Below are positions 8,636 through 16,576 of a DNA stretch of 64,000 nt, piece after piece. Origin of the DNA: Ketogulonicigenium robustum (lineage in GTDB: Bacteria; Pseudomonadota; Alphaproteobacteria; Rhodobacterales; Rhodobacteraceae); the NCBI RefSeq assembly GCF_002117445.1, contig NZ_CP019937.1, forward strand, positions 1,179,501 to 1,243,500, read 5' to 3'. The notes beneath the pieces were generated by a model. That model made no database searches. It was not told where the DNA came from and saw only the letters and a list, made by a program, of their open reading frames with translations. Numbering within the stretch: position 1 is the stretch's first letter; each line of letters starts with the position of its first letter. The position numbers and the translations under genes were made by a program.

Positions 8636-9403
8636 ATGCAATTCAAGGATAAAGTCGTTCTGATCACCGGTGCCGCCGGTGGGATCGGCGCAGCCGCCGC
8701 GCGTAAATTCGCGGCCGAAGGTGCAAAGTTGGCGTTGGTTGACCTGTCGCTGGCCGCACTTGAAAAGACCACTGGCGACATCACTGGCGACGTTTTGCGC
8801 CTCTCGGCCGATGTCAGCAAAGAGGATGATGTTGCCGCCTATGTGAAGGCTACCGTCGACCACTTCGGCACGATTGACGTGTTCGTCAACAACGCTGGCA
8901 TCAACGGCGATTTCAAACCGATCCCCGAACAGACTGTGGCAAACTATGAAAAGGTGCTGGGCATCAACGTGATTGGGGCGTTTCTGGGCCTGAAATACGT
9001 GCTGCCTGTCATGTATGCGCATAAATCTGGCGCGGTGGTGAACACAGCATCGAACGGCGGCCTGCTGGGCGCGCCGGGGATGAGCGCTTACGTCGCATCG
9101 AAGCACGCCGTGATGGGGCTGAACAAATCAGCTGCCCTCGAGGCCGCGCCCTATGGCGTGCGCGTGAACGCGGTTGCGCCATCGGGCGTTGATACGCAGA
9201 TGATGCGGTCGATCGAGACGAACGCCGCCAAGGGCCACGAGGCCGAGGCGCGCAAGGCATTTGAAGATGCCGTGCCGCTGAAGCGCTATGCCACCGCAGA
9301 TGAAATTGCCGACCTGATGCTGTTTCTGGCATCGGACAAAGCCAGCTTCGTCACGGGTGCTTACTACCGTATTGACGGCGGCGGCGCAGCCACTTCTGCC
9401 TGA
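8636..9403 (+). CDS. Short-chain dehydrogenase/reductase (classical SDR)
   Basis: A 255-aa cytoplasmic NAD(P)-dependent oxidoreductase. The cofactor motif TGAAGGIG is at residues 11-18, NNAG at 85-88, and the catalytic Ser139, Tyr152 and Lys156 are in place (YVASK). The C-terminal FVTGAYYRIDGGG is standard for the family. The start has an AAAGG site a few bases upstream. It stands alone between a tRNA and a small exported-protein gene and is closed by its own terminator, so its substrate cannot be inferred. Confidence 0.88.
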   Translation: MQFKDKVVLITGAAGGIGAAAARKFAAEGAKLALVDLSLAALEKTTGDITGDVLRLSADVSKEDDVAAYVKATVDHFGTIDVFVNNAGINGDFKPIPEQTVANYEKVLGINVIGAFLGLKYVLPVMYAHKSGAVVNTASNGGLLGAPGMSAYVASKHAVMGLNKSAALEAAPYGVRVNAVAPSGVDTQMMRSIETNAAKGHEAEARKAFEDAVPLKRYATADEIADLMLFLASDKASFVTGAYYRIDGGGAATSA

Positions 9404-9424
9404 GCGGGCGGCGACAAGTTCTGG

Positions 9425-9454
9425 GGGCGCGCGAAATTCTGCGCGCCCTTATTT
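9425..9454 (+). terminator. Terminator of the SDR gene
   Basis: GGGCGCGC, 8-base loop, GCGCGCCC, then TTATTT: an 8-bp GC stem followed by a T-rich run just after the SDR stop. Confidence 0.75.
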
Positions 9455-9580
9455 GTGCGCGTCACCAAGATATTACAAGGTTGGACAAGTCCCACAGCGA
9501 TTGTGTAGCATTGCGCTGACGATCTGGCCCAGCCACTCGGCCCAAGCCCACGGAATACGTCCCAAAGCAGGAGTTTTGTC

Positions 9581-9898
9581 ATGATCCGCTCTTTCCTTGT
9601 CGCAGCCGCCATTACCGCCGCCGTGCCCGTCGCCGCGCAGGCCGCCCTGTCGGGGTTCCATGACCGCGCCGAGCAGATTACCACTATTTTGCAAAGCACC
9701 GATGTGGCCAATACCGCGCGTCAAGCCCCGATTGAATCGCTGGAATTCGATGGTCAGCGCAACGACAGGCTGCTGAAATGGGAAGCCGATTTCGGCGAAT
9801 GTGATCTGGATATCTATCTGCAGGCGCACGCCCCGCAGGGCGTCGGCAAGACCACCTACACGGTCGCGCGGATTCAAGCGGACGATGATTGCCGCTAA
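9581..9898 (+). CDS. Small exported protein of unknown function
   Basis: A 105-aa protein with a clear Sec signal peptide: Arg at position 3, a hydrophobic core, and a likely cleavage site after AQA near residue 22. The mature part is about 83 residues, acidic, with two cysteines (one in GECDLD, one in the C-terminal DDCR) that could form a disulfide in the periplasm. An AGGAG ribosome site sits at correct spacing before the ATG. I do not recognise a family. It is a single-gene unit between two terminators. Confidence 0.72.
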   Translation: MIRSFLVAAAITAAVPVAAQAALSGFHDRAEQITTILQSTDVANTARQAPIESLEFDGQRNDRLLKWEADFGECDLDIYLQAHAPQGVGKTTYTVARIQADDDCR

Positions 9899-9905
9899 AC
9901 AAGGT

Positions 9906-9935
9906 TGGCCGCCCCGCACAAGGGGCGGCCACTTT
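9906..9935. terminator. Terminator shared by convergent genes
   Basis: TGGCCGCCCC, loop GCACAA, GGGGCGGCCA (10-bp stem) followed by CTTTA, lying between the small exported-protein gene and the end of the convergent amidohydrolase gene. Confidence 0.75.
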
Positions 9936-9937
9936 AT

Positions 9938-11452
9938 CTAGTCGAACAGCGGGATTTCGACGCCCGCAGCTTCGAACAGGTAGTCGCGCGACGCGGTGAT
10001 TTGGTCGCGCAGGGTCGCGATGTCCTGCCCCACCAAAGCCCCTTGCCATTTCTTGATCTGACCGGCGACCAGGACGGTTTCGACGTTGGTGCGATCCATC
10101 AGCGTCACGACGGCACCCGGCGCGTTGTTCAGCGGGGCCACGTTCAGCGCTGTCGCATCCAGCAAGATGATGTCGGCCTCTTTTCCAGGGGTGAGCGAGC
10201 CGGTCTTGTGATCCAGCTTCAGGCCCTTGGCACCGTTGATGGTCGCAAATTCGATCACATCGCGCGCGGAAAGCAGCGCCGGTGCGTTTTCGGGGCCGTT
10301 TTCCAGCGCGGCTTCGTTCGCCAGCGCGCGCTGCCACGTGATCGCGCCGCGCATCTGCGTAAAGAAATCGGCAGTCATCGTGCATTCGACGTCCACCGAC
10401 AGCGACGGGGCAAGACCCATGTCGATCGCCTTCTGGATCGGCGGCTGGCCGTGGCGCATCTGCATCTCGATCGGCACCGAGAGCGAGATATGCGCGCCGA
10501 CTTCTTTCGCGCGGTTCCACGCCTCGTCCGACATGCCGGTCATGTGGATGAACAGGTGCTTGTCGGTGTAATGCGGGATCAGCCGGTCCATCGTCTCGCG
10601 CATGCCAAGGCTGCCGACCACGTGCAGACCGACCATCAGGTCGAGCTCTTTACCGAGGTTCCACAGATCCAGCGGGTCGATGCCCGGCAGATAGGCCTCG
10701 CCGCCCATCAGCATGGTTAGCAGCTGATCGTCCGAGGCGAAGTATTCGCTGCGGATGCGGCGGGCGTCTTGCGGGTATTGAAGGTAGGGGCCGTAGCCTT
10801 CGAAGTAGCCGAACACACCGCGACGGCCAACAGCTTGCATCCCCTCGATGACCGCGTTCGAGTGTTCGGGCGAGTGGTGAATTTGCGAGACGTCAAGAAC
10901 GGTCGTCACGCCCGCGTCCAGTTGGCTGAGGCCGCCGAAGACCTGCGCGATGTAGACATCCTCGGGGCGGTAGACCTTCGAGAATTTACCAAGGATGTCG
11001 TCGAGGTAGTTCGGCTCGCCCTCGCGCGTGGGGTCGGCGAACATGATGCCGTTGGGCAGGTAAGACCGCAGCGCGGTTTCGAACTGGTGGTGGTGGGTAT
11101 CGACGAAGCCGGGCATGACCACGCGGCCAGCCGCGTCGATGACTTCGGCGTCGGCTGCGTCGATGCTGGGGGCGACTTGCAGGATCTTGCTGCCCTCGAT
11201 CAGAACGTCACCGATGAAATCGCCGACGGTTGCGTCTTGGCTGAGGATGTAGCCGCCCTTGATCAGGGTGCGGCGGCCGGCCTCGCCCACGCCGGCGGGC
11301 ATCGCTTGCGCCATTGCGGGGCGCGTCATAAAGGTCGGCAGAAATGCCGCGCCCGCTGCCGATGCCACGGCTCCGCGCAGAAACTGGCGGCGCGACGGGC
11401 CCTTGGCCGTGTGGCGGCGCGGCGCGAGGCCGGCCTTGCAAAGTTCGCACAT
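9938..11452 (-). CDS. Tat-exported amidohydrolase (TrzA/AtzA-type chlorohydrolase/deaminase family)
   Basis: A 504-aa metal-dependent hydrolase with a twin-arginine signal (SRRQFLRG near residues 20-27, hydrophobic stretch, AMAQA cleavage region near 49). The amidohydrolase entry motif is VMPGFVDTHHHQFE near 113-126. Later metal and substrate motifs include GLHVVGS, LFIHMTGMS and LSVDVECTMTADFF. The family removes amino, chloro or similar groups from heterocycles; the substrate here is unknown. The first five residues, MCELC, carry a CxxC pair ahead of the Tat motif, which is unusual for an exported protein. It is divergent from an HxlR regulator, its likely controller. Confidence 0.82.
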   Translation of the reverse strand: MCELCKAGLAPRRHTAKGPSRRQFLRGAVASAAGAAFLPTFMTRPAMAQAMPAGVGEAGRRTLIKGGYILSQDATVGDFIGDVLIEGSKILQVAPSIDAADAEVIDAAGRVVMPGFVDTHHHQFETALRSYLPNGIMFADPTREGEPNYLDDILGKFSKVYRPEDVYIAQVFGGLSQLDAGVTTVLDVSQIHHSPEHSNAVIEGMQAVGRRGVFGYFEGYGPYLQYPQDARRIRSEYFASDDQLLTMLMGGEAYLPGIDPLDLWNLGKELDLMVGLHVVGSLGMRETMDRLIPHYTDKHLFIHMTGMSDEAWNRAKEVGAHISLSVPIEMQMRHGQPPIQKAIDMGLAPSLSVDVECTMTADFFTQMRGAITWQRALANEAALENGPENAPALLSARDVIEFATINGAKGLKLDHKTGSLTPGKEADIILLDATALNVAPLNNAPGAVVTLMDRTNVETVLVAGQIKKWQGALVGQDIATLRDQITASRDYLFEAAGVEIPLFD

Positions 11453-11528
11453 TGCGTTATCTCCTTAACATACTTTTTGTGCCTTGATTACATAAAGGAT
11501 GCGAAAATATGCTCAAGGAGGCACTTTT

Positions 11529-11915
11529 TTGAAGCTAGGGAACATGGTTGTGCCCGGGGATTGCGAAGAAATTTCCCCGATTTTGTCGATGGTTGGCAAC
11601 AAATGGACCGTTTTGGCCATTTTGATCCTGTCGGAAGGGCCTAAACGCTACAATCAGATGCGCCGCGAAATTGAAACGATTTCCCAGCGCATGCTGACCG
11701 TGACGCTGAGGGGGTTGGAACGCGACGGGTTTATTGTGCGCCGCGTCATCACCGACCGCGCGCCGCCGCAGGTGGAATACAGCCTGAGCCCGATGGGCGA
11801 AGCGGTGGTGCCGCTGCTGTTTTCGCTGTGCGACTGGTCGGCCCGCCATGTCGCAAAGATTGCCGAAAACCGCCGTGTTTTTGACAGTCAGCGCGCCAGC
11901 GACCCGTGCGTTTAG
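11529..11915 (+). CDS. HxlR-family transcriptional regulator
   Basis: A 128-aa winged-helix regulator. The family core is clear: GNKWTVLAILILSEGPKRYN, then ISQRMLTVTLRGLERDG (recognition region) and VEYSLSPMGEAV (wing). A single Cys in PGDCEEIS lies at the position used for redox or electrophile sensing in some HxlR proteins. A TTG start at 11529 was chosen because a near-perfect AAGGAGG site sits 7 bases upstream. An ATG at 11544 has poor spacing and an ATG at 11499 has no ribosome site. It is divergent from the Tat amidohydrolase with a 76-bp gap, so local control is likely. Confidence 0.85.
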   Translation: MKLGNMVVPGDCEEISPILSMVGNKWTVLAILILSEGPKRYNQMRREIETISQRMLTVTLRGLERDGFIVRRVITDRAPPQVEYSLSPMGEAVVPLLFSLCDWSARHVAKIAENRRVFDSQRASDPCV

Positions 11916-12015
11916 TGGGGCCTGCGGCCAAGGCGGAAGGCTGCCGAATTCGCGGCTCCTCGTCGTCGGGCTAGGCAGGGCGCGGCCTGCACTTTAACGT
12001 AGGTGCCAGCGAGCA

Positions 12016-12031
12016 CCCCCAGATTCGGGGG
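12016..12031 (+). other. Leader hairpin before the DUF3597 gene
   Basis: CCCCC, loop AGATTC, GGGGG in the untranslated leader, nine bases before the AGGAG ribosome site. It could affect mRNA stability; no riboswitch fold is recognised. Confidence 0.3.
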
Positions 12032-12051
12032 TTTGCATGAGGAGAGAAATC

Positions 12052-12510
12052 ATGGGAATTTTCGACGGTATTCGCGACGCCATTTTTGGCAAAGCCCAAG
12101 CCGCAACCGTCGCGCCGACGCCCGAGGTTGTGCCGCCCACCGCCCCTGACGTCGTCCCGCCGACCGCCCCGGTCGAAGCCCCCGCACCGACCCCGACACC
12201 CGCTGCGCCCCCCGCGCAGCCGACAACTGTGCCGCCAGCAGCACCGACGCCTGCTGCAACTACAGTGGACATTGCAAAGGTGCTGGACGAATCCGTCGCC
12301 GCAAGCGGCCAACAGCTGGACTGGCGCAAGTCGATTGTCGACCTGATGAAGACCCTTGGCTTTGACAGCAGCCTTGCGCACCGCAAGGCGCTGGCGACCG
12401 AGCTGGGCTACGCCGGCGATATGGCCGATTCTGCCACGATGAACACATGGCTGCACAAGCAAGTCATGGACAAGCTGGTCGCCAGCGGCGGTCGCCTCAG
12501 CGGCCTTTAA
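12052..12510 (+). CDS. DUF3597 domain-containing protein
   Basis: A 152-aa small protein. It starts MGIFDGIRDAIFGKA, as DUF3597 proteins do, then has a Pro/Ala/Thr-rich linker (about residues 20-75). The conserved C-terminal domain follows, with IAKVLDE, the segment LDWRKSIVDLMKTLGFDSS, and ending in MNTWLHKQVMDKL. Function is unknown; the domain resembles small soluble proteins of Gram-negative bacteria that can be linked to stress, but nothing here proves that. An AGGAG site decides the ATG at 12052 over an in-frame ATG 15 bases upstream. Confidence 0.82.
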   Translation: MGIFDGIRDAIFGKAQAATVAPTPEVVPPTAPDVVPPTAPVEAPAPTPTPAAPPAQPTTVPPAAPTPAATTVDIAKVLDESVAASGQQLDWRKSIVDLMKTLGFDSSLAHRKALATELGYAGDMADSATMNTWLHKQVMDKLVASGGRLSGL

Positions 12511-12518
12511 GCCTGCGT

Positions 12519-12541
12519 CGGGGCCGCGTTTGGTGGCCCCG
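12519..12541 (+). terminator. Possible weak terminator after the DUF3597 gene
   Basis: CGGGGCC, 9-base loop, GGCCCCG stem just after the stop. It lacks a T-run, so termination is uncertain. Confidence 0.3.
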
Positions 12542-12547
12542 CACCCT

Positions 12548-13882
12548 CTAGCCGCGCGGGCTTTGGGCCAAAGCCGCAAGCGCGTGGAACGAATCTTTCG
12601 GTGTGCGTTTTTGGGTCGCGTAATCGACATGCACCATGCCGAAGCGTTTGGCATAGCCCTGCGCCCATTCATAATTATCCAGCAGTGACCAATAGAAATA
12701 GCCTTTGACATTGGCCCCCGCCGCAATGGCATCGCGAGTCGCGTTCAGGTGGGCTGTCAGATAGGCCGTGCGGGCGTCATCGTGGACCGCGCCATCGACA
12801 ACGCTATCGTCATGCGCCATGCCGTTTTCCGTCACGAAGATCGGCAAATCGCCGACATAGTCGCGCGCCATGCGCGTCAGGAACCCGCTGAGGCCTTGGG
12901 GGAAGATCTCCCATCCCATATCGGTTTTGGGCAGCGGGCCGGCCACGGTTTCGGTCGCAGGCCATGGCGCGCCCTCCAGCCCTTTTTGCAAGGTGCGGGT
13001 GTAGTAGTTGACGCCCAACCAATCCAGCTTTTGCCCGATCAGGGGCATGTCGTCCTGCCAGTTGGCGGGCAGATGGGGCGCCATCCCCTCCAGCGCCAGA
13101 TCGGGGTAGCTCTGGCGGGTGATCGCCTCGATGAACCAGCGGTTGTAGATGGCATCTTGGCGGGCTGCGGCGGCGATGTCGGCGGGGCTGTTACTGGCCG
13201 GATCGGCGTGTTCGAAGTTCAGAACGATGCCGAGCGGTGCTTTGGTATTCATCTGTCGCAACCGTTCCACCGCCATGCCGTGGGCGACCAGCGTATGGTG
13301 CATCGCGCGCGAGGCGGCACGAATATCGCGCAGGCCTGGGGCGTGGATGCCCAAGAAATGCGACAGCCACGCCACACACCACGGCTCGTTCAGGGTGGCG
13401 ATGCTGGCCACGCGGTCGCCGATGACGCGGGTGATCGCCTCGGCATAATCGGCGAAATGCTGTGCCGTGTCGCGGTTCGCCCAGCCGCCTTTATCGGCCA
13501 GCGCCGACGGCAGATCCCAGTGGTAGAGGGTCTGGAACGGTTGCAGGCCGCGCGCCAGCATGCCATCGACCAGCTTGTCGTAGAAGGCCAGCCCCGCGGG
13601 GTTCACCGTTTTGCCGTCTGGCATCACGCGCACCCATGAGGTGGAAAACCGATACGCGTCCAGCCCTGCCCCTGCCATCAGGTCAAGGTCGGCGGGCCAG
13701 CGGTGGTAGTGGTCGCACGCAACCGCGCCATCTTGCGCGCCGACCACATTGCCCGGTGTCGCGGCAAAGCTGTCCCAATGGCTGGGGCCGCATCCGCCGG
13801 CGGCCATGCCCTCGATCTGGTAAGCAGCGGTTGCGGCGCCAAAGATGAAGTCAGCCGGAAAGTCTTTACGTGTCAGTGTCAT
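12548..13882 (-). CDS. GH1 beta-glucosidase
   Basis: A 444-aa cytoplasmic glycoside hydrolase of family 1, the normal length. The N-terminal FIFGAATAAYQIEG, the acid/base Glu166 in TLNEP and the nucleophile Glu352 in VTENG are all present, so it should be active on beta-glucosides (or beta-galactosides). Its ATG overlaps the stop of aglR by four bases (ATGA), so it is translated with the regulator and is probably part of the same sugar response. It would complement the alpha-glucosidase AglA by covering beta-linked disaccharides. Confidence 0.92.
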   Translation of the reverse strand: MTLTRKDFPADFIFGAATAAYQIEGMAAGGCGPSHWDSFAATPGNVVGAQDGAVACDHYHRWPADLDLMAGAGLDAYRFSTSWVRVMPDGKTVNPAGLAFYDKLVDGMLARGLQPFQTLYHWDLPSALADKGGWANRDTAQHFADYAEAITRVIGDRVASIATLNEPWCVAWLSHFLGIHAPGLRDIRAASRAMHHTLVAHGMAVERLRQMNTKAPLGIVLNFEHADPASNSPADIAAAARQDAIYNRWFIEAITRQSYPDLALEGMAPHLPANWQDDMPLIGQKLDWLGVNYYTRTLQKGLEGAPWPATETVAGPLPKTDMGWEIFPQGLSGFLTRMARDYVGDLPIFVTENGMAHDDSVVDGAVHDDARTAYLTAHLNATRDAIAAGANVKGYFYWSLLDNYEWAQGYAKRFGMVHVDYATQKRTPKDSFHALAALAQSPRG

Positions 13883-14913
13883 GCAGGTCTGCCAAGCAAG
13901 GGGCCGGTCGACTGGCCGATGATCAATTCGGCCTCGAGCAGCCGGTTCGGAAGTGGGTCGGCGGGGCTGGCGATCTGCTGCAGCAGCAGCTCGGCTGCGG
14001 CGCGACCTGCCGCGCGGACGGATGACCGCGTCGCCGTAAAGATCGGCACATCATCGCCGTTGGTCAGGTAAGACAGGTCGTCATCGTGGACGATTACCGA
14101 TACGTCGCGGCCCATTTTCAGCCCGCAATCATCCAGCGCGCGACGGATGCCGAAGCCGAGGATGATGGACGAGGCCAAAAACGCGGTGGGCGGCAGCGGC
14201 AACGCCAGCATTTGCATGGCGGCGCGATAGCCTGCAGCCTCGGTCATCTCGTGCGATGACATCAGGCTAGGATCGGGCACTATGCCGCGCGCGGCCAGCG
14301 CCTCGGTATAACCACGACGGCGGCGCATGGCGAAATCCATGAATTCGAGACCGTTCAGCAGCGCGATGCGCCGGTGCCCCAGATCCAGCAAAAAGCCCGT
14401 CGCCCGCTGGAAAGCCCGCCGGTTGTTCACATCCACCCATGCGTAAGGCTGCGCGATATCCGACGCGCGCCCATGCACCACAAACGGCATCGCCAGTTCC
14501 CGCAGCAGCGGGATGCGTCGGTCGTCGACGCTGGGCCCATGGACGATGACGCCGTCGACACTGCCGCGCGATTTCAGGGCGCGGTAGCTGATTTCCTCGT
14601 CCGCATCCGAGACGACGGAAAGGATCATTTCATAGTCCTGCGCGCTATAAATTTCGCCCGCGCCTGCGATGAAATCGGCAAAGACGGGGTTCATGATCTC
14701 GTGCCGTGGCGCGATGGGAATGACGTGCCCCACCGCCATCGCACGCCCCGTCGCCAGCCGCAGCGCGCGCGCATTCGCGCGGTAGTTCAGGCGCTTAGCC
14801 TCGGCGGCGATGCGACTACGGGTCGCTTCGTTCACCTCGGGATAGCCGTTAAGGGCGCGTGAAACCGTGGTCGGAGACAGACCAAGTATCGCAGAAAATT
14901 CCTTTAGCGTCAT
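13879..14913 (-). CDS. aglR: LacI-family regulator, probable AglR
   Basis: A 344-aa repressor. The helix-turn-helix starts at the first residues (MTLKEFSAILGLSPTTVSRA), followed by the hinge region NARALRLATG and a periplasmic-binding-like sensor domain ending in an ATELL-type C-terminus. The start at 14913 was chosen because it begins the DNA-binding domain exactly; longer starts would put the operator-like palindrome inside the gene. It is divergent from the aglEFGAK operon, the position expected for its regulator, and co-translated with a GH1 beta-glucosidase. In Sinorhizobium meliloti AglR is a negative regulator of the agl operon. Confidence 0.85.
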   Translation of the reverse strand: MTLKEFSAILGLSPTTVSRALNGYPEVNEATRSRIAAEAKRLNYRANARALRLATGRAMAVGHVIPIAPRHEIMNPVFADFIAGAGEIYSAQDYEMILSVVSDADEEISYRALKSRGSVDGVIVHGPSVDDRRIPLLRELAMPFVVHGRASDIAQPYAWVDVNNRRAFQRATGFLLDLGHRRIALLNGLEFMDFAMRRRRGYTEALAARGIVPDPSLMSSHEMTEAAGYRAAMQMLALPLPPTAFLASSIILGFGIRRALDDCGLKMGRDVSVIVHDDDLSYLTNGDDVPIFTATRSSVRAAGRAAAELLLQQIASPADPLPNRLLEAELIIGQSTGPLLGRPA

Positions 14914-14923
14914 GAAGTTTCCC

Positions 14924-14933
14924 AAAGCGCTTT
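14924..14933. promoter_or_regulatory. LacI-type operator AAAGCGCTTT at the aglR start
   Basis: A perfect 10-bp palindrome with the central CG usual for LacI-family operators, 11-20 bases before the aglR ATG. With flanking bases it reads CCAAAGCGCTTTC, very close to a second site at 15078. It suggests autoregulation. Confidence 0.6.
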
Positions 14934-14945
14934 CAATCGCCATCG

Positions 14946-14973
14946 ACATTAAACCGGATCGTCTCGTTGTCAA
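14946..14973 (-). promoter_or_regulatory. aglR: Candidate aglR promoter
   Basis: Read on the minus strand: TTGACA (14973-14968), a 16-base spacer, then TAATGT (14951-14946). The -35 box is perfect; the -10 box matches at the key first, second and last positions. It lies 33 bases before the aglR start and overlaps the TAAACCGGA element. Confidence 0.5.
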
Positions 14974-15037
14974 AGAGAAAGGCAATTATCTTAATTATAG
15001 CTGTCGTTTTTCAAATCTTCCCTAACGGTCCGGTTTA
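14950..15037. promoter_or_regulatory. Inverted pair TAAACCGGA / TCCGGTTTA in the agl divergent region
   Basis: TAAACCGGA at 14950-14958 and its exact reverse complement at 15029-15037, about 80 bp centre to centre. The first overlaps the candidate aglR promoter; the second lies four bases before a perfect TTGACA (15041-15046) that could be the -35 box of the aglE promoter. They look like a second set of operator half-sites, perhaps looped. Confidence 0.4.
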
Positions 15038-15077
15038 GGTTTGACAGATGGGGTAGGATGCGAGAACGTAAAGTCAT

Positions 15078-15091
15078 CCAAAGCGGTTTGG
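15078..15091. promoter_or_regulatory. Second LacI-type operator, CCAAAGCGGTTTGG, upstream of aglE
   Basis: A near-perfect palindrome (CCAAA/TTTGG arms) sharing CCAAAGCG with the site at the aglR start. It lies 75 bases before the aglE ATG and downstream of the possible -35 box, so bound AglR would block transcription. Confidence 0.6.
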
Positions 15092-15166
15092 TCGATTCTG
15101 CGCAATGCGGACCGGCGACATGTACAGGATTCGCCCCGGGAGAGGGTGATTGGGAGGAGAACCAAT

Positions 15167-16513
15167 ATGAGAACGAATCTGACGATTTGCGTCGGGGTTT
15201 TATCCCTGATCGCTGGAGGCGCATTGGCGCAGGATTTGAAATTTCCGGTCGGCGAAGGCGCCTTCAACTGGGACAGCTATACCGCGTTCGAGGAAGCGCA
15301 GGATCTGCAAGGGCAATCGTTGACGATTTTCGGGCCCTGGCGCGGCGAGGATCAGGTTCTGTTTGAATCGATCTTGGCCTATTTCAGCGCGGCGACCGGC
15401 GCGACAGTGAATTATTCGTCCTCGGAAAACTACGAACAGCAGATAGTCATCGACACGCAGGCTGGTAGTCCGCCCGACATCGCCATCCTGCCGCAACCCG
15501 GATTGATTGCCGAACTGGTTCGCCAAGGCCATGTCACCGCATTGGGCGACGAGACGCAAAACTGGCTGGCCGAAAACTACGCCGCGGGCGACAGCTGGGT
15601 CAGCCTCGGTTCCTTCGAGGGGCAGGACGGTAGCACCGGCCTTTACGCCCTGCCCTATAAAATCGACGTGAAATCGCTGGTGTGGTATGTTCCCGAAAAC
15701 TTCGAGGACGCCGGCTACGAAATTCCCGAGACCATGGAAGACCTGAAGGCGTTGACCGAACAGATTGTCGCTGACGGCGGCACGCCGTGGTGTATCGGCC
15801 TAGCATCGGGTGGCGCCACGGGTTGGCCCGCGACCGACTGGGTCGAAGATTTGATGCTGCGCCTGAATCCGCCCGAAGTTTACGACCAGTGGGTCACCCA
15901 CGAAGTGCCCTTCAGCGACTCGCGCGTTTTGGCCGCGATTGACGAATTCGGCTGGTTCGCCAAGAACGACGCGTTCGTTGCAGGCGGGTCGGCGGCTGTC
16001 GCGTCGACCGACTTCCGCGACAGCCCCAAGGGCCTCTTTACCTCGCCGCCGCAGTGCTACCTGCACCACCAAGCGAACTTCATCCCGTCGTTCTTCCCCG
16101 AAGGGGTTGAACTGGGCACTGACGCCGACTTCTTCTACATGCCCGCCCCGGCGGAGCTTGACCTTGGCACCCCCGTTCTGGGCGCTGGCACGCTGGTCAT
16201 GATGATGAAAGACACCGACGCCAGCCGCGCGTTCATCGAGTTTTTGAAAACCCCTATCGCACACGAGCTGTGGATGGCACAGTCGAGCTTCTTGACGCCG
16301 CTGCGTTCGGTGAACCCCGAAACCTACGCCAATGCGGCGATGCAAAAGCAAGGCGAAATCCTGCTGAATGCCACGACCTTCCGCTTTGACGCGTCCGACC
16401 TGATGCCGGGCGCCGTTGGCGCTGGCAGTTTCTGGACGGGGATGATCGATTTCGTCGGCGGCAAGTCGGCAGCCGATATCGCCGCCGCGATTGACGCCAG
16501 CTGGCCGCAATAA
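15167..16513 (+). CDS. aglE: Alpha-glucoside ABC transporter substrate-binding protein, AglE
   Basis: A 448-aa periplasmic binding protein (family 1 sugar-binding fold). It has a signal peptide with likely cleavage after ALA near residue 21, then QSLTIFGPWRGEDQVLF and PPDIAILPQPGLIAEL, both typical of AglE. It would capture alpha-glucosides such as maltose, sucrose or trehalose for AglFG. The ATG at 15167 has a GGGAGGAG ribosome site; the frame is open further upstream but the signal peptide fixes this start. It is the first gene of the aglEFGAK operon. Confidence 0.9.
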   Translation: MRTNLTICVGVLSLIAGGALAQDLKFPVGEGAFNWDSYTAFEEAQDLQGQSLTIFGPWRGEDQVLFESILAYFSAATGATVNYSSSENYEQQIVIDTQAGSPPDIAILPQPGLIAELVRQGHVTALGDETQNWLAENYAAGDSWVSLGSFEGQDGSTGLYALPYKIDVKSLVWYVPENFEDAGYEIPETMEDLKALTEQIVADGGTPWCIGLASGGATGWPATDWVEDLMLRLNPPEVYDQWVTHEVPFSDSRVLAAIDEFGWFAKNDAFVAGGSAAVASTDFRDSPKGLFTSPPQCYLHHQANFIPSFFPEGVELGTDADFFYMPAPAELDLGTPVLGAGTLVMMMKDTDASRAFIEFLKTPIAHELWMAQSSFLTPLRSVNPETYANAAMQKQGEILLNATTFRFDASDLMPGAVGAGSFWTGMIDFVGGKSAADIAAAIDASWPQ

Positions 16514-16576
16514 ACCGCACAACCGGTCTTCGGTCTTACAAGGCCGAAGACCACAGACGGCTACGCGGAGGACCGC

